A stretch of 64,000 nucleotides of DNA from Phallusia mammillata. Its lineage: Eukaryota; Chordata; Ascidiacea; Phlebobranchia; Ascidiidae. Within the stretch, counting starts at the first letter, position 1. Each line of letters begins with the position of its first letter. The notes under the pieces were generated by a model. The model saw only the letters and a program-made list of their open reading frames with translations. It did not search any database and was not told where the DNA came from. Shown here one piece after another: positions 13,501 to 26,100 of this stretch. The stretch is from NCBI GenBank assembly GCA_003260075.1, contig QLIY01000208.1, forward strand, positions 56,510-120,509, written 5' to 3'. The position numbers and the translations under genes were made by a program.

Positions 13501-16500
13501 ACCAGCATGCTTGCCAAGTTTAGGTGGCGAGGACCTTGACACGAAACTTGTATGAAAAGAATTGTAATTTTTTTCAAACCGATAAAAGTTACTTGTTTGG
13601 TTTTGTTGTACTAAATGCAGAGAACAAACTATGAACTTTAAGTCGAGCTCCTCCTCCGTGAGCGGGACTTTTTTGTGTTGTTGGTTTAAACACGAACCTT
13701 CGACAGAAAACCATCTTGACTAGTTTTGCAAGTCACATATTTGAGGTGACAACCTGATGCAAAAAAGCAAGCGGTTTCTCACGACGGTTTGGCGTCAGTC
13801 CTTCGATAACTGCCTATGTGTATGTGGGAATTAATCGTCGGAAATCGAGTTGTCTCACCCTAATAATTAGTTCCAATTGTTGAAAGTTCGACCATAATTG
13901 TCCTTGACTTTGACTAGCCTTCCACGAAATTCCGAGTTTACGGTCTGAACGCTTAAATTCCTGTCCCAACGCAAAAATCAAACCTCTTACCTGCAAATGC
14001 CAAATTTGTGATATTTTCAATCAATTGGCCATTTTCCTGTTGAAATGCAATAAGTACCCTCTTATTGGTTTATTAATTGTTTAGTGGTGTAGGTAAATGT
14101 GCGCGATGCACAATTAGAAACATTCTCATTGGCAGGATCGATTCGTTTTTCGCCGCAAGGACTTTATTATTGTTTACAGCAACGTGACAAGCAGAGTGAG
14201 CGTTTTACGCCGATGTCAAGGCCTATCATATCCATTTCAAGGTCAAAACCTATAATAGCCAGTTGCAGTTGCAGTTGCCGTTAGCCAGTGTCAGCGTTAA
14301 GAAAATGTAGACTTCAAGTTGCTTCGTTGTGCAAAAAGCATTTAGTTTGAAAGAAAGCTGATAGTCTGTTTGTACAAAAAAACCTTACACTTACTGGATC
14401 AAAAACTTCTGCTTCTGTTCCTTCTTTTGGCTTTGTCAGGTATTGCGACTGTCCTGTTCTGTTCTTCAATGTCAAAACTTTCATGATTTTGAATAGAAAA
14501 TTTATTGACAAGAACTTGCGCTAAAACTGTTTGTTGACGCAAGCAAACGTGATAAGTAAACATGGAACACGACTGAAGATTGGTGAAAAATCAAAATAAG
14601 GTCAATCAAATGCCTAATGATTGCAATAAATGTCTTATAACATGTGTGACATCATTTAGTTCAGACGCAGGTCATATAGTTTGGAATAAATGGCGTAGTG
14701 CAAAAGCTGTAATGGAAGTTTTGTTTGTACTGTTAGTTTGTTTTGTATGTATAAAATGCAAAAAGCTAACCGCCTTGTGTGAATAAAAATATATCACAAC
14801 ATTTGCATCTCTTGTCGTAAATTTGTATTTATGTTTAAATTACCGGTGAGATGGTGGTAAATTTAACACACTTGTGAAGCAGCTAATTGTTAAACGTATC
14901 AAAATGACATTAAGGCAGCCTGGTTCGTGCTCGAATAAAATACAACCGTAATACATCTTGGCCAGTGTGTGGTGCCTCTTCTGCGAATTTTGCAGAAAGT
15001 TACATGCTTTGTTGCCACAAGCACGACCCACCTTCACGATAAACATCTAACTGGGGATTTACATGGGTCAGTGAGACGGAAATCATAAGTTCTATTGTGT
15101 CACGAAATACGTTTCTATGAAAGAGTTGGCTAGGGCTTTATCGCGGATGCTTGGACTGGGCACACATTTCGCAGCTTGTCAAAGTGACATTTCTTTCATA
15201 AACGTTTGCGGTCGCAAGTTTCAACCTTTCAGTTTCAAAAGACAAAGAGTCAGGTGGTGGTTGAAGTGACCCACACCCCGCTGTAATGTTAATCCTTCTT
15301 AGGAACTGTCAGTGCAGTCGGTCGCTAACGCGTACCATGGGATTAGTCCGGCAACGAAAAAGCAAGAAGTTTGGCCGTAGTACATAGGCCATCACCGGCC
15401 ACTCCTCGTAACGGCCATTCAGGTCGCTAAGTGGACCTAGGTTAGGAAGCATACGCGGTAATTGCCGATTAATGGGTCATGTTCAAGGAACGAATCAAAA
15501 AAGCTGTGGTCGCCGCGTAACAACCAGAGAAGCAACATGAGTTATGTTCAGTATAAGACGCCGGTTGGATCTGATCTTTTTGCAGCACATTTGTAATACT
15601 GGCAAAGTACGAACCGAAAAGCAGGCTTGTGTTGCAAATGTTGCCATATAAAGTTCGGTCTCCCATTGGGAAACTAAAGCATTGCATCATAAATCGCCGG
15701 GCGCGTGGCAGAAAACTAATGTATCCTCTCACAAAATCGCCAAAATGACGTAGCTCATCTCAACTGACGTAATCATCAAGATGCCGTTTTTGGAACAGCT
15801 TTGGCTGTGACCGACCACTTGTTATTGCACAAGTGGCAAACGCAAATCTGTACGTGGTGAGAAAAGAATTCGACGCGCTACGAAAATAAAACTCGCTTAC
15901 ATCGATCACAGTAACAAACATGTAAATTAAATCAAGTCAATTACGTCTGCACTGCACCTGTTTGTTTCTGTTCTCTTCGCCTGTGCTTGTACAAAACAAG
16001 GCATGCAATTATCAGCAAACTAAGGCATAAGTTGCGTGGTAAATGTCACCAAACGGTGACAAACGTTGTCGTGACCAGAACGGCCCAACAAACGCGACGT
16101 AATGGAATAAAATGTTGGAGTTGAGGTCATAGCAACCGTGTTTTTACTCGCAAATTTTTGTGCCCTTTTACGGTGTGAAAAGCGTAATGTTTTAGTTCCC
16201 GGTTGGAAAGATCGTGAAGTTCGATGTATGATAGGAAATAGCGACACTGCACGACCGAGAGGAAGCAACAAAGTCGTGTGTAATATAAATAAAGGCCTCA
16301 GCGCGTTTTCTCTCAGTTGCTTTCGGTCATCACCAGTTGTTTTATGAATGGTAACCGCTACATGAGAATGGCAGTTTTGTTGTATTTTTTGCCATGACTC
16401 AAGATATTTTTCTTGGGAATTCCCAGCATAGGATCTCAACAGAAACAGGAGAAAACGCGAGATTGTGCGGGAACTTCACGTGTGCAGTCAAGGTCAAAAA

Positions 16501-17218
16501 TGACAATTCTCGACTCTTCAATCCTGTAATGCTCCGCATTATGGAGCGTATTCCTCAAGTCTTTGCCTAATGTGTCTGACGTAATGCGGCTGTGCGCCTG
16601 AAGGCACGAACGCACGCTTCTTCGCGACTTCTTATTTTTTCTGCAATACGCGGCAGAAGTTTATAAGAGCCACGCTGGAGAAGATGGGCAGAGCAGTTAG
16701 CTTTTAAGGCTTGCCTCGGTATCTCATTTGGTTGATGAAGAGAAGGTTGTCTCGCAATAGCCAGGGCCAGATAATGTCATGACTTTTCACGGTGTATTTG
16801 TTGAGATCGCTAGGAAGATACAGACGTCGGTGATAGTTATCGTATAAGGTGTAGTTGGATTAGTTTCCCTGCAAGTAAGTTTCCCGTCTTGTCGCGGGAT
16901 CACATTTTACCTGATAAGATTTAACATTTAGAAGTTGACGTTGTGTTTTTTTTTTATTATGCGCAGAAAGTAGTATTTATTTTTTTAAAGTTACCACGTG
17001 GGTAACTCGAAACAACGGCTTAAACCGCACTGGACGGAGCCGCAACTACGACAAGAATCTCCAACAAGCGCGTGCATTATAATATCAAGTTGCAGAAAAA
17101 GAACGAACACTGCGGAATAGCAAGAAAAACGACGCGACAAGGGGATCGTACAACTTCCACGTGCATTTTTCTTCAAACCGACATTCCACTAGCGGGAAGC
17201 AACTGCTGGTGAAAAAAC
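7564..17218. other. Long non-coding stretch upstream of the astacin-MAM gene
   Basis: No exon chain, RNA gene or transposon with clear ends was recognised. The longest open frame is 139 codons on the minus strand at 16020-16439; it has no recognisable family and no supporting splice structure. The region is the natural place for distal cis-regulatory sequence of the downstream gene, but no specific site can be defended. Confidence 0.5.
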
Positions 17219-20138
17219 ATGACACCTTCAACAACGCGGCTGTGCGCCGTCTTTTTAATTTTGACGGCATTGAATTCAGGTTTGTGACAGTTTATTTACG
17301 ACTTAACGAATGCCCGCATTGAAAAAGTACCTGATCTGCGCGGAAAATGAGATTACGATGCCCGGCAGTGAATGGCATAAGCTTTTAATCTAGAGGTGCG
17401 CCACCTCCCGCTATTTCACTGTATATTTGTGTTGCCATTTCATATCAACAACACTGAATAGATTCGAGCTGACCCGTGCACGCCCAACAGGCAACGTGTC
17501 GAGGGCCGTCTATTTTGGCTGTCGCTGCTAATTGTCCCGCAAAGTATATTTGATTTTGATGCCGACGGACGTTGACAAGACTTTTGACTCATGACTGGAC
17601 ATTCCGATTCCGAGAAACAAAAACAAACTTGCGCCGAGAATTTATAATTGCTTGTAATTTGGCGGCGCTTGTTATTAACAATTCTGAAAAACTTTTATAA
17701 GATATGCAGCCCAATGTGGGTAATTAACCCGGTTCCGAAATTGTTGTCGCGTCTGGAGCTCAAGGCGCTTCTTGAACTGCGGCACTTGTTGCCCTGCATT
17801 GTGGAGCACAAATTATAGGCCTGACATCTCAACATCGCTTGAAACTTGTTTCATGTGTTTCAGTACAAACAGTCGTATGATCTATAACAAAGTGGCGGGC
17901 ACTTGGGCGCAGTATTCGCTGCTCTCTGGCGACGGACGCGCTTTAGTGGTCGAGAGGAAATAAGAAGTCAATCGCAGACGCATTAATATGTGGCCTGTGT
18001 AACGAGCGCTGTCTGTAGGGATTCTCCACGTTTCTAAAGATTTGTAACAAAGGAAAAATTCTAACAGCACGAAGGAGGGGAAAACGTGATGACTACTAGC
18101 GCGCCTAACGGTCACTAATGACGCAATCGCTTGTTTGGTTCGATGTAAACCGGACATAGCTAAATAGAAAGGACGCGGTATGCACAGTTCCATTGAAATG
18201 ATTCACAACATGGTCATAACAAAACTACGTACGAGATATATTCTTGACCCCAAAAATCTGAAATTTTTCAAAGAAATATTCTATTACGTATAACGTTTGG
18301 CGCCATTCAGGAAAGTTTGACCGGCACATTGCTGATACCACGTAATTGAGTGAGATAACAACGCACGGTTTGGCTTTAGCGCGATGTAAAATGTTCAAAA
18401 TCAGAAAATTATCCACCTCTTATTATAATGGTTTGCGTCAGCCTGGGTAGATCTGGAACCTGTTCAACCTCTTATATCATTGGACTGACAGCCAAAATAT
18501 TAAGCCGTACAGATTTCCCGTTCTCCGAATTACGTGTGTCATTTCTGACGAACCGGAACAATCATTATGACCATAAAAACTAGTTTTTTTTTGACAGGCA
18601 CCCAAAAAGCAAGTTTTTTCACTCGAATTCAGTCTGTACAACCGCATTGTTTTGGTTAACCAAGAAAGCACGTCTGCATTTTGAAACACCACGTAATTAC
18701 ACACTACTAAGAAACGTGTGCAATTATGCACCACACAAAATTTTATGTTGCCAAACCAGTATATAAGGTCAACACTTAAATATGAATATTTTTTTTACAA
18801 TTTCCAGGATTATGCAGAAGTATTGTGGAACGGGAACGCCGCTCAGTGACTTCTTCAAGCAATCCCGATCTAGAAGCAATTGTTATTAAACCTGGCCACA
18901 TCTCGTATCTCCAGTCTTTAGGCAAATTGCTGAAAAAATCTTCTATTGAATCTCCAACTGTTGTTGCAAGCACCGGGTCATCACCCCCAACAACACCTGA
19001 TGATATTGTACCACCTCCTCCCACGACCGATGACGAATTTTCGAGGTGAGCTATAAAATGCGCGGTTATGGAAACTAAAGACGTGTTTGCGTTTTTGCAA
19101 CGCCTCAAAATCGTGTCAGTTTAATCCGCAGATTCGGTATTTTTAGTCGGGCCTCGGCATATGATAAGGCGATTTGATTTCGAATATAATACGCACAAAA
19201 ATATCAACACGCTTACGGATGGGATTATGGTGGACGAAGACAATGAAATATCACGTTAAGATTATGATTTTGTTTAAAAATGCTGCGTCAAGGCACAAGT
19301 TTCGAGAAAGTTCAAATATCGTTCTAATCTGTCATGTGTCACTGCATCTTATACCTTCTCATAACTGCAAGATTAGAAATTTCCGCATCTGACTTCAACC
19401 CCGAATGAGAAAAGGAGCTTAAGACAATGTTTCTTACAATCTCACATTCCTTGAGCGACCACAATAGTTTTGTTTTTTTGCCCAGCGGTTATTTTCGAGA
19501 CATGTCTGATTTTGACCGAGAGCAAATAACACGCGACGGATTAGCAAGATTGGAGAATATTTCATTTCCTAATTCGTCTAACGCCTCTTTACTATTCTAA
19601 ACTATTAATTTAACCGCAAATGAGTTAATTTTTGGTTTGAAATGTTTGTGACAACATACGCAAACTGTCATAGATGGTCATAAGCAGATTTATCGGTTTT
19701 GCAGTGCAATCGTCAACTTTACCTCGGGAGAGACACAAGTGAAATCAGAAGTCGGCTCAACTGATACTCCGACAGGAATCGACCCAACTTACTTTGAAGA
19801 AATCGCCAGGATAAAGAAGGAAAAAGAGATTCACGGTTTTGCTCAAATCATGGGAATTAACAACCGTAAGTGGCAAGGCAAATTGTTCGTCAGGGAAAAA
19901 TTAATTTTCGCTGATTACCACCGGTTTTACTTAAACGTGACGCACAACGCCTTAACGAGTCCTCAGTGTAAGATTCCTGACAGTTTATTATCACTTCACC
20001 GGGGCTGTTACCAATTTGGTGATCGTATTTTTTTGGCACATTTTTACCGTTTGTTGGTAAAGTATTTAATGTCAGGTATTTCTCTGTACAGATGTTGGTG
20101 TTACTGGAACAGTAGAGGGCGACATGAAATTCGGTAGG
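17219..20138 (+). other. Astacin-MAM gene: signal peptide and propeptide, exons 1-4
   Basis: Exons are 17219-17279, 18808-19045, 19705-19865 and 20092-20138 (residues 1-169). Exon 1 encodes a hydrophobic leader ([20 protein letters not shown]) ending in a phase-1 donor. Exon 2 is serine-, proline- and threonine-rich after a basic ERERR stretch. Exon 3 ends in a conserved-looking propeptide segment ([13 protein letters not shown]). Exon 4 carries VEGDMKFGR, equivalent to the EGDI(M/L) segment just before the mature N-terminus of astacins. Intron 1 (about 1.5 kb) shows no feature of its own. Confidence 0.75.
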
Positions 20139-23100
20139 GTAAGTTCTTCGAATCATTTCAGTGCAAAATGCCGATATATGCTAAAAAGAAGTTTTCAGCT
20201 CATTTTTTGTGAATCGAATCTGGAGCTAGCTGTTGCTTCCGGAGCGTTTTTGGCTTGTGAACATTTGTTCGTGAAATGCTAGGTACAGGAAAAGTTATGT
20301 TAAACGTCTGGTCGCACGCATTTGCAGTTTTTGGTTTGATATTTCCGCTCTCTTGTCCCTGCTGCAATTTTTGCCGGCGAACTCACGGCCCGAAGCCAAG
20401 GGTTATGCAACCTACTAAATAACGACTTGTTTTTGAAGACGAGAAACGCAGCAAGCAGCGACAAGTGGCCAAAGGACAAACACGGCCGTTACCGAGGACT
20501 TGTCCGCATTCCATACAAGATTTCTTCAAGATACAGTAAGTTTTGCTACAGGTTTTCAAGTACCCTCAACCACAGTCAAGATTAAAAAAACACGATTTTT
20601 ACAGACCGCACTCAATTGGCAGTAATCAAAAGTGCCATGAAAGTCTACGCTGACCACACCTGTATTCGTTTTCTACCAAGGACATCCACTGACTATCGTT
20701 ACATCGCCATAAAAGACGGCAAGGGGTGAGTTGAAGCTCTTACAACGGACATATGTACGTTAATGTAAAACGATTCGCTAAATGTCGTTTTATGCAGATG
20801 TTGGGCTTACGTTGGAAAAACTGGTCTCACCGAGCAAACAGTGTCACTTGGAATTCCCGGCTGTGTATCAAAGGGCATAGCTGCACACGAATTCATGCAC
20901 GTTGTAGGATTTCAACACGAACATTCCAGAAGCGACCGTGACAAGCACGTCAAGATCGTTAATCACAACATCCAGAACGGTAACGACCAAAATCATCCTA
21001 ATGCCACACAATCCCATAGGCATTAACTTAATAGTGTTAAGCTTATGCTAAATTCCGTCTTTTTGATCTGCAGACATGGCGCTGAACTTTGCAAAGTACA
21101 ACGACACGATCAACTTGGTGGTGTACGATTACAACAGCGTGATGCACTACGGAAAAACTGCCTTTTCAAAACAGCCTTATCTGCCATCAATTCAGGTTGG
21201 TATTGATCATTTCCATTTGTGATTAGGAATTATTCCAAATCCAAATGATTCAAGTGATGAGTATGCATAAAAATGGGATATATGAAATAGTTTGCTTGCA
21301 CGTCAAGCGTCCGCTTGTCGCTCAATCGCCAACTCAATCGAATTTCCCACGCAAATGAGTCATGATTTAACTTTTGCCCCTGGCATCGCCCCTTACCCGA
21401 AGCACGCGATCTAACCATATTGATTTCTAATCGTATTCCAGATTCTCCCTAAGAGAAAACCAGAACCGTACATTGGCCAGCGGGAGAGGATGAGCCCTTA
21501 CGACATCGAGGAGATTAAATACCTCTACAATTGCGGTAAGAAAATTTAATCGCCCGACACACTTATTGTAATGCAATCTTTTCATCTGTGAGTCACCCGT
21601 ATCCCGAAGCAACCAAATCGACTTAAAGTGTGTTTGCGTCTTACACCGATACCGAGAACGAGCAATTTGCGGGCAGAATTCGTAAACCTTACATTACTTT
21701 ACAGCACCTGGCACCTACAAGCGGTGTGGACGCGATTACATCAACCAAGCCAGCGGTTCCTTCAACAGTCCTTCATACCCGGCCACATATCCGCTAGAGG
21801 CGCACTGCACATGGAATATCACAGTCCGACCGGGATTCTACGTTAGCGTGACGTTTAAAAACATCGATATCAAAGGTAATCATGCCCTCCTTAATGACAG
21901 CAATTGCGTCAGAGAGGCACAGTGAACTAACACGATGTCTCTATTAAGACTCTCCACTTTGTCAACAAGACGCAATTCTGGTTCACGACGGAATCAACGC
22001 CGCCGCTTCTGTGCTAAAGACGATTTGCGGATCCCAAAGCAAAGATATCACGGTTGGTGTTAGGCTGTCATAATTGCAAGTCTAGCATTCGGGTGTTTTG
22101 TAATTAATCATCTGTTTGACATTTTTGCCTGTAGGTTACTGGCACCAAGCGCAGCATGTTTATTATCTTCAGTTCCGACACCCGACGTGAATCTATGAAG
22201 GGATTCCGTGCAACATTTACTGAAGGTACGGTTCGTTAGCGTATTGCTGGCTACTGTCGATTAAAAGTAGTACTAAAGAAATTTCTGTGCAGTGCGTAGA
22301 CCAGGACGCGTTCCAGCTGCTACCGTGACCCCGACCCTGCCGCCAATCACCAACACCGTTAACGGATTTCGTTGCAACTTCGATAGTGGGACTTGTGGCA
22401 TGACCCAGGACACTTTGGACGAGCTCGACTGGGACAGACAGTCTGGTAGCACACCGAGTCGCTACACCGGCCCCGTTGGAGACCACACAACAGGAAATGG
22501 TACGATAAACACCTTTATATGAAAACAATACAATAATTAAATCGGGCAGTTTTTTATCAATGTTTTTTCAAACAGGTTTTTACATGTACGTTGAGGCTTC
22601 AGACCCCGCCGGACCAGGTGACAACGCAGTAATTCGTACGCCGTGGATGAGCCGAAGCACTCGTTGTGTTTCCTTCGCTTATAACATGTACGGTCGATTA
22701 ATGGGCAGTCTTCGCCTTTACGCCTTCGAGAAACGGTAAGTTAAGCCAGGATCGTAAAAATAAATTGCTTGAGGCAAAGCGCCAGAGTTGAGGCTTCATT
22801 CTTTCTTTTATCTGATCAGAAGCACCGACAGATACGGACACGAAGTTCTCTTGTGGGAGAAAATAGGCGATCAGGGCCGCCCATGGAAAACCGCTGATTT
22901 TACCTACAGACCACGCCGTACTGTTCAGGTAAATTAAAAAAATCATGAATCATGCATATATTAAGTTCAATGCCTGTTAACTTATACCCAATGTTTACTT
23001 CTAAAGGCTGTGCAATTTTACTGGGAAGTTTACGTCAACTTCTATCAATCGGACGCAGCCATCGACGATATTATTATTTCTGCGGGATCTTGCGCCTCCA

Positions 23101-26100
23101 CTACTGTGTCCAATATTATTAGCTGGACTACCAAGAACGAGCTTACAACACCATTAACTACAACCACTGCACCACCACGACCCCCAACCACAACACGACG
23201 GGTTACAACGAGGCCAACTACGACAACCACAACAACAGTTTCAACTAAAGCGCCATTGTTTTCTGGTACGTGATGTTTTGAAAAAAAAACGGTACCAATA
23301 TTCCACAGGGCATGTTTTGATTGCGGATTGTGTTATTTTCTTTAGAAGTGAATTGTACATTTGAGGACGGTTTGGGCCCCTGGATGCAATCCAAGAGGGA
23401 CATATTTGATTGGCAACTGAAGAGTGGAAAGACTCCAAGCCATTCGACCGGACCATCGCAAGACCACACTACCGGTTCTGGTAAGCAATACCAACCACAG
23501 ACAAAACTTATAACCTAAATACAACAATTCAATTTCATACATTGGGATTATATAGTGTTACCAAGCACTGACAATGCACATTTTTCAGGAAAATATATTT
23601 ACATCGAGGCATCGTCTCCACGAAGAAACGGTCACGTGGCACGTCTTGTTTCACCTGCTCTTACCCCCACGATTCACTGCTTCCAGGGATGGTATCACAT
23701 GTACGGAAAACAAATCGGAAACCTCAGAGTGAGTATGAACTGGGTTAGCTATTTGGTCCAACAAGTTTTAAATTACAAATCGATTTAACTTTCTTTTGTC
23801 ACGCAGATTTCCCAAGTAGTGAATTCGGTTTCAAAGACCCTTATTGAAATGAACGGCAACCAAGGCAACGAATGGCGTTATGTCACTGCGGAGGTAAACA
23901 CCCTTGAAGTGAAAAAGTCAGCCCGTCGCTCCGACAGACTAAATGAGGTTTGTTTAACTTAGCATCTTTTGCCAGTGCATAAAGTTGTTAAAGTTGTAAA
24001 ATCTATCTTTTTTATCATTACTTTTTTAATCACAGGAATTTGACAAGTTGCCTGGAAGAAAGGGATCAAACGAGGAGGACGAACAGCCTTTCGATGTAAT
24101 TACCCGTTTTCATATTAGTAACAATATTAATTGCACTTAATTTACACTTACATATATTTCATAACATCAGTAGTTTGTTATATTTGAAACTAACAAACAG
24201 TGATCTTTTTAGGGCGAACTTCCAATTGAAGGTGCTCCACAAAAAGGATTGGCTCACGGTAAGCAAGCGTTTTTATATGGTTCGCCTGTAGATGTTGAGC
24301 GCGATTTTTATGCGTTTCCCTGTGTTTGCAGATTCAGCGATGTTGGCAGATCAATCAGCGCTTAACTATCAAGGTGTTCGTGTTGTTATCGAAGGCACAA
24401 CAGGCGGCGGTTACGCTGGGGACATTGCTCTTGATGACATTTACATCACGGACGGCCCTTGCAGTAAGTATCTTCTACAAAGCCTGAAACATTAAAATGC
24501 AAAACAGAAAACTAACGGATTATTTTTCTTTAAGGTTCTCCCGTGGTCACAGCTGTTCGACCTGTACTTCTCAAGAAGCTTAAGTGTACCTTTGAAGGTT
24601 CTGGAAAGCTGTGTGGTATCAGACAAGTGAAGACTGATAACTTTGACTGGACGCCTCATAGCAGCAGAACACCAAGCTCTGGCACCGGACCGAAGTACGA
24701 TCACACTTTGGTAAGACATGATAACAACTCGGTTAAGTTGCCTTTCAAAAACAATTTTAAAACGTTTGTCATTATATCAACAGGGAAGAGAAGACGGAGT
24801 TTATCTGTACATTGAAACTTCAGGCCCAGACCGAATTCCAAACCAGGTTGCTGAACTTATGACACCAAAGTTTGTGCCCGGCCCCTATTGCGTGCGTTTC
24901 TACGCCCACATGCAAGGATCTGGCATGGGAGGTTTATTGGTGAGTTGTTTGTTTTACTATTTGTCAAACCTTGGATCGTTTGGGTGACACATATGGAATT
25001 AAAATATGACCAAAATTTTTGTTTCCAGATGTACTCTTTGGAAGATATCCCTGACAAGGTAGGGGGATCAAAACCAACGTTGCGCTGGAGTGTTACCGGT
25101 GATCAGGGAAAGAATTGGTTCCAAGGGAAATTTGACTTTACTTCCATTCCTACCGCTCGATCTGTAGCTTTCATAATACAAGGAAAAGTTGGACCTACAT
25201 TTACCAGCGATGTCGCCATCGACGATTTCTCCGTCACACCAGGATCCTGCAGCGGCACTACTACTAAAGCCCCGACAACTACAATTTCAACAACAACAAC
25301 AGCTCCCACTACAACAACGACAACTACAACACCTACAACGACTCCTACAACAACGACTCCTAAACCAACAACAACAACAACAACAACCACAACTACAACG
25401 GAAAAACCAACTACAACAGAAAAACCAACGACGACCACCACAACTACAACCCAAAAGCCAACGACAACGACTACAACTACAACAGTGAAACCAACGACCA
25501 CAACCACAACTACAACAGTGAAACCAACGACCACAACTACAACAATAAAACCAACGACAACAACGACAACTACAACAGTGAAACCAACGACAACAACCAC
25601 AACTACAACAGTGAAACCAACGACAACAACCACAACCACAACTACAACCAAAAAACCAACGACAACGACCACAACCACAACACAAAGACCAACTACAACT
25701 ACACAGAAACTCACGACAACAAAACCACCAACCAAACCAGTGTCTGTTCAGCTTCTCTATCCGACAGGTAAGCAAAGCTAAAACAAGATTGATGTTTATG
25801 AAACGTTAACTATACTTCAGCGCTAACTTTTATAACTTACAATTCACAGATTTCGCGTGTAACTTTGAAAGAGGTGTGTTATGCGGCATGACTCAATCAA
25901 AAAACGACAACTTTGACTGGATTCGCCGCAACGCAAGGACACCAAGCTCAAACACCGGCCCCAATACCGACCACACCAAGCAAACCAGTAAGTCCAAATC
26001 AAACAATTTATACGCAACTCTGGTTCACAATGAATTATTAATGTATGTATTTTATCAAACAGACAGCGGATACTACATATACATCGAAGGAAGCACTCCA

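Noticed and set aside
16020..16439. 139-codon open frame on the minus strand
   Set aside because: No recognisable domain and no flanking exon that joins in phase; length alone is not enough in this composition.
25103..25735. Long valine-rich, cysteine-rich and glutamine-rich frames over the threonine stalk
   Set aside because: They are alternative-frame readings of the ACA-type repeat that encodes the protease stalk in the correct phase.
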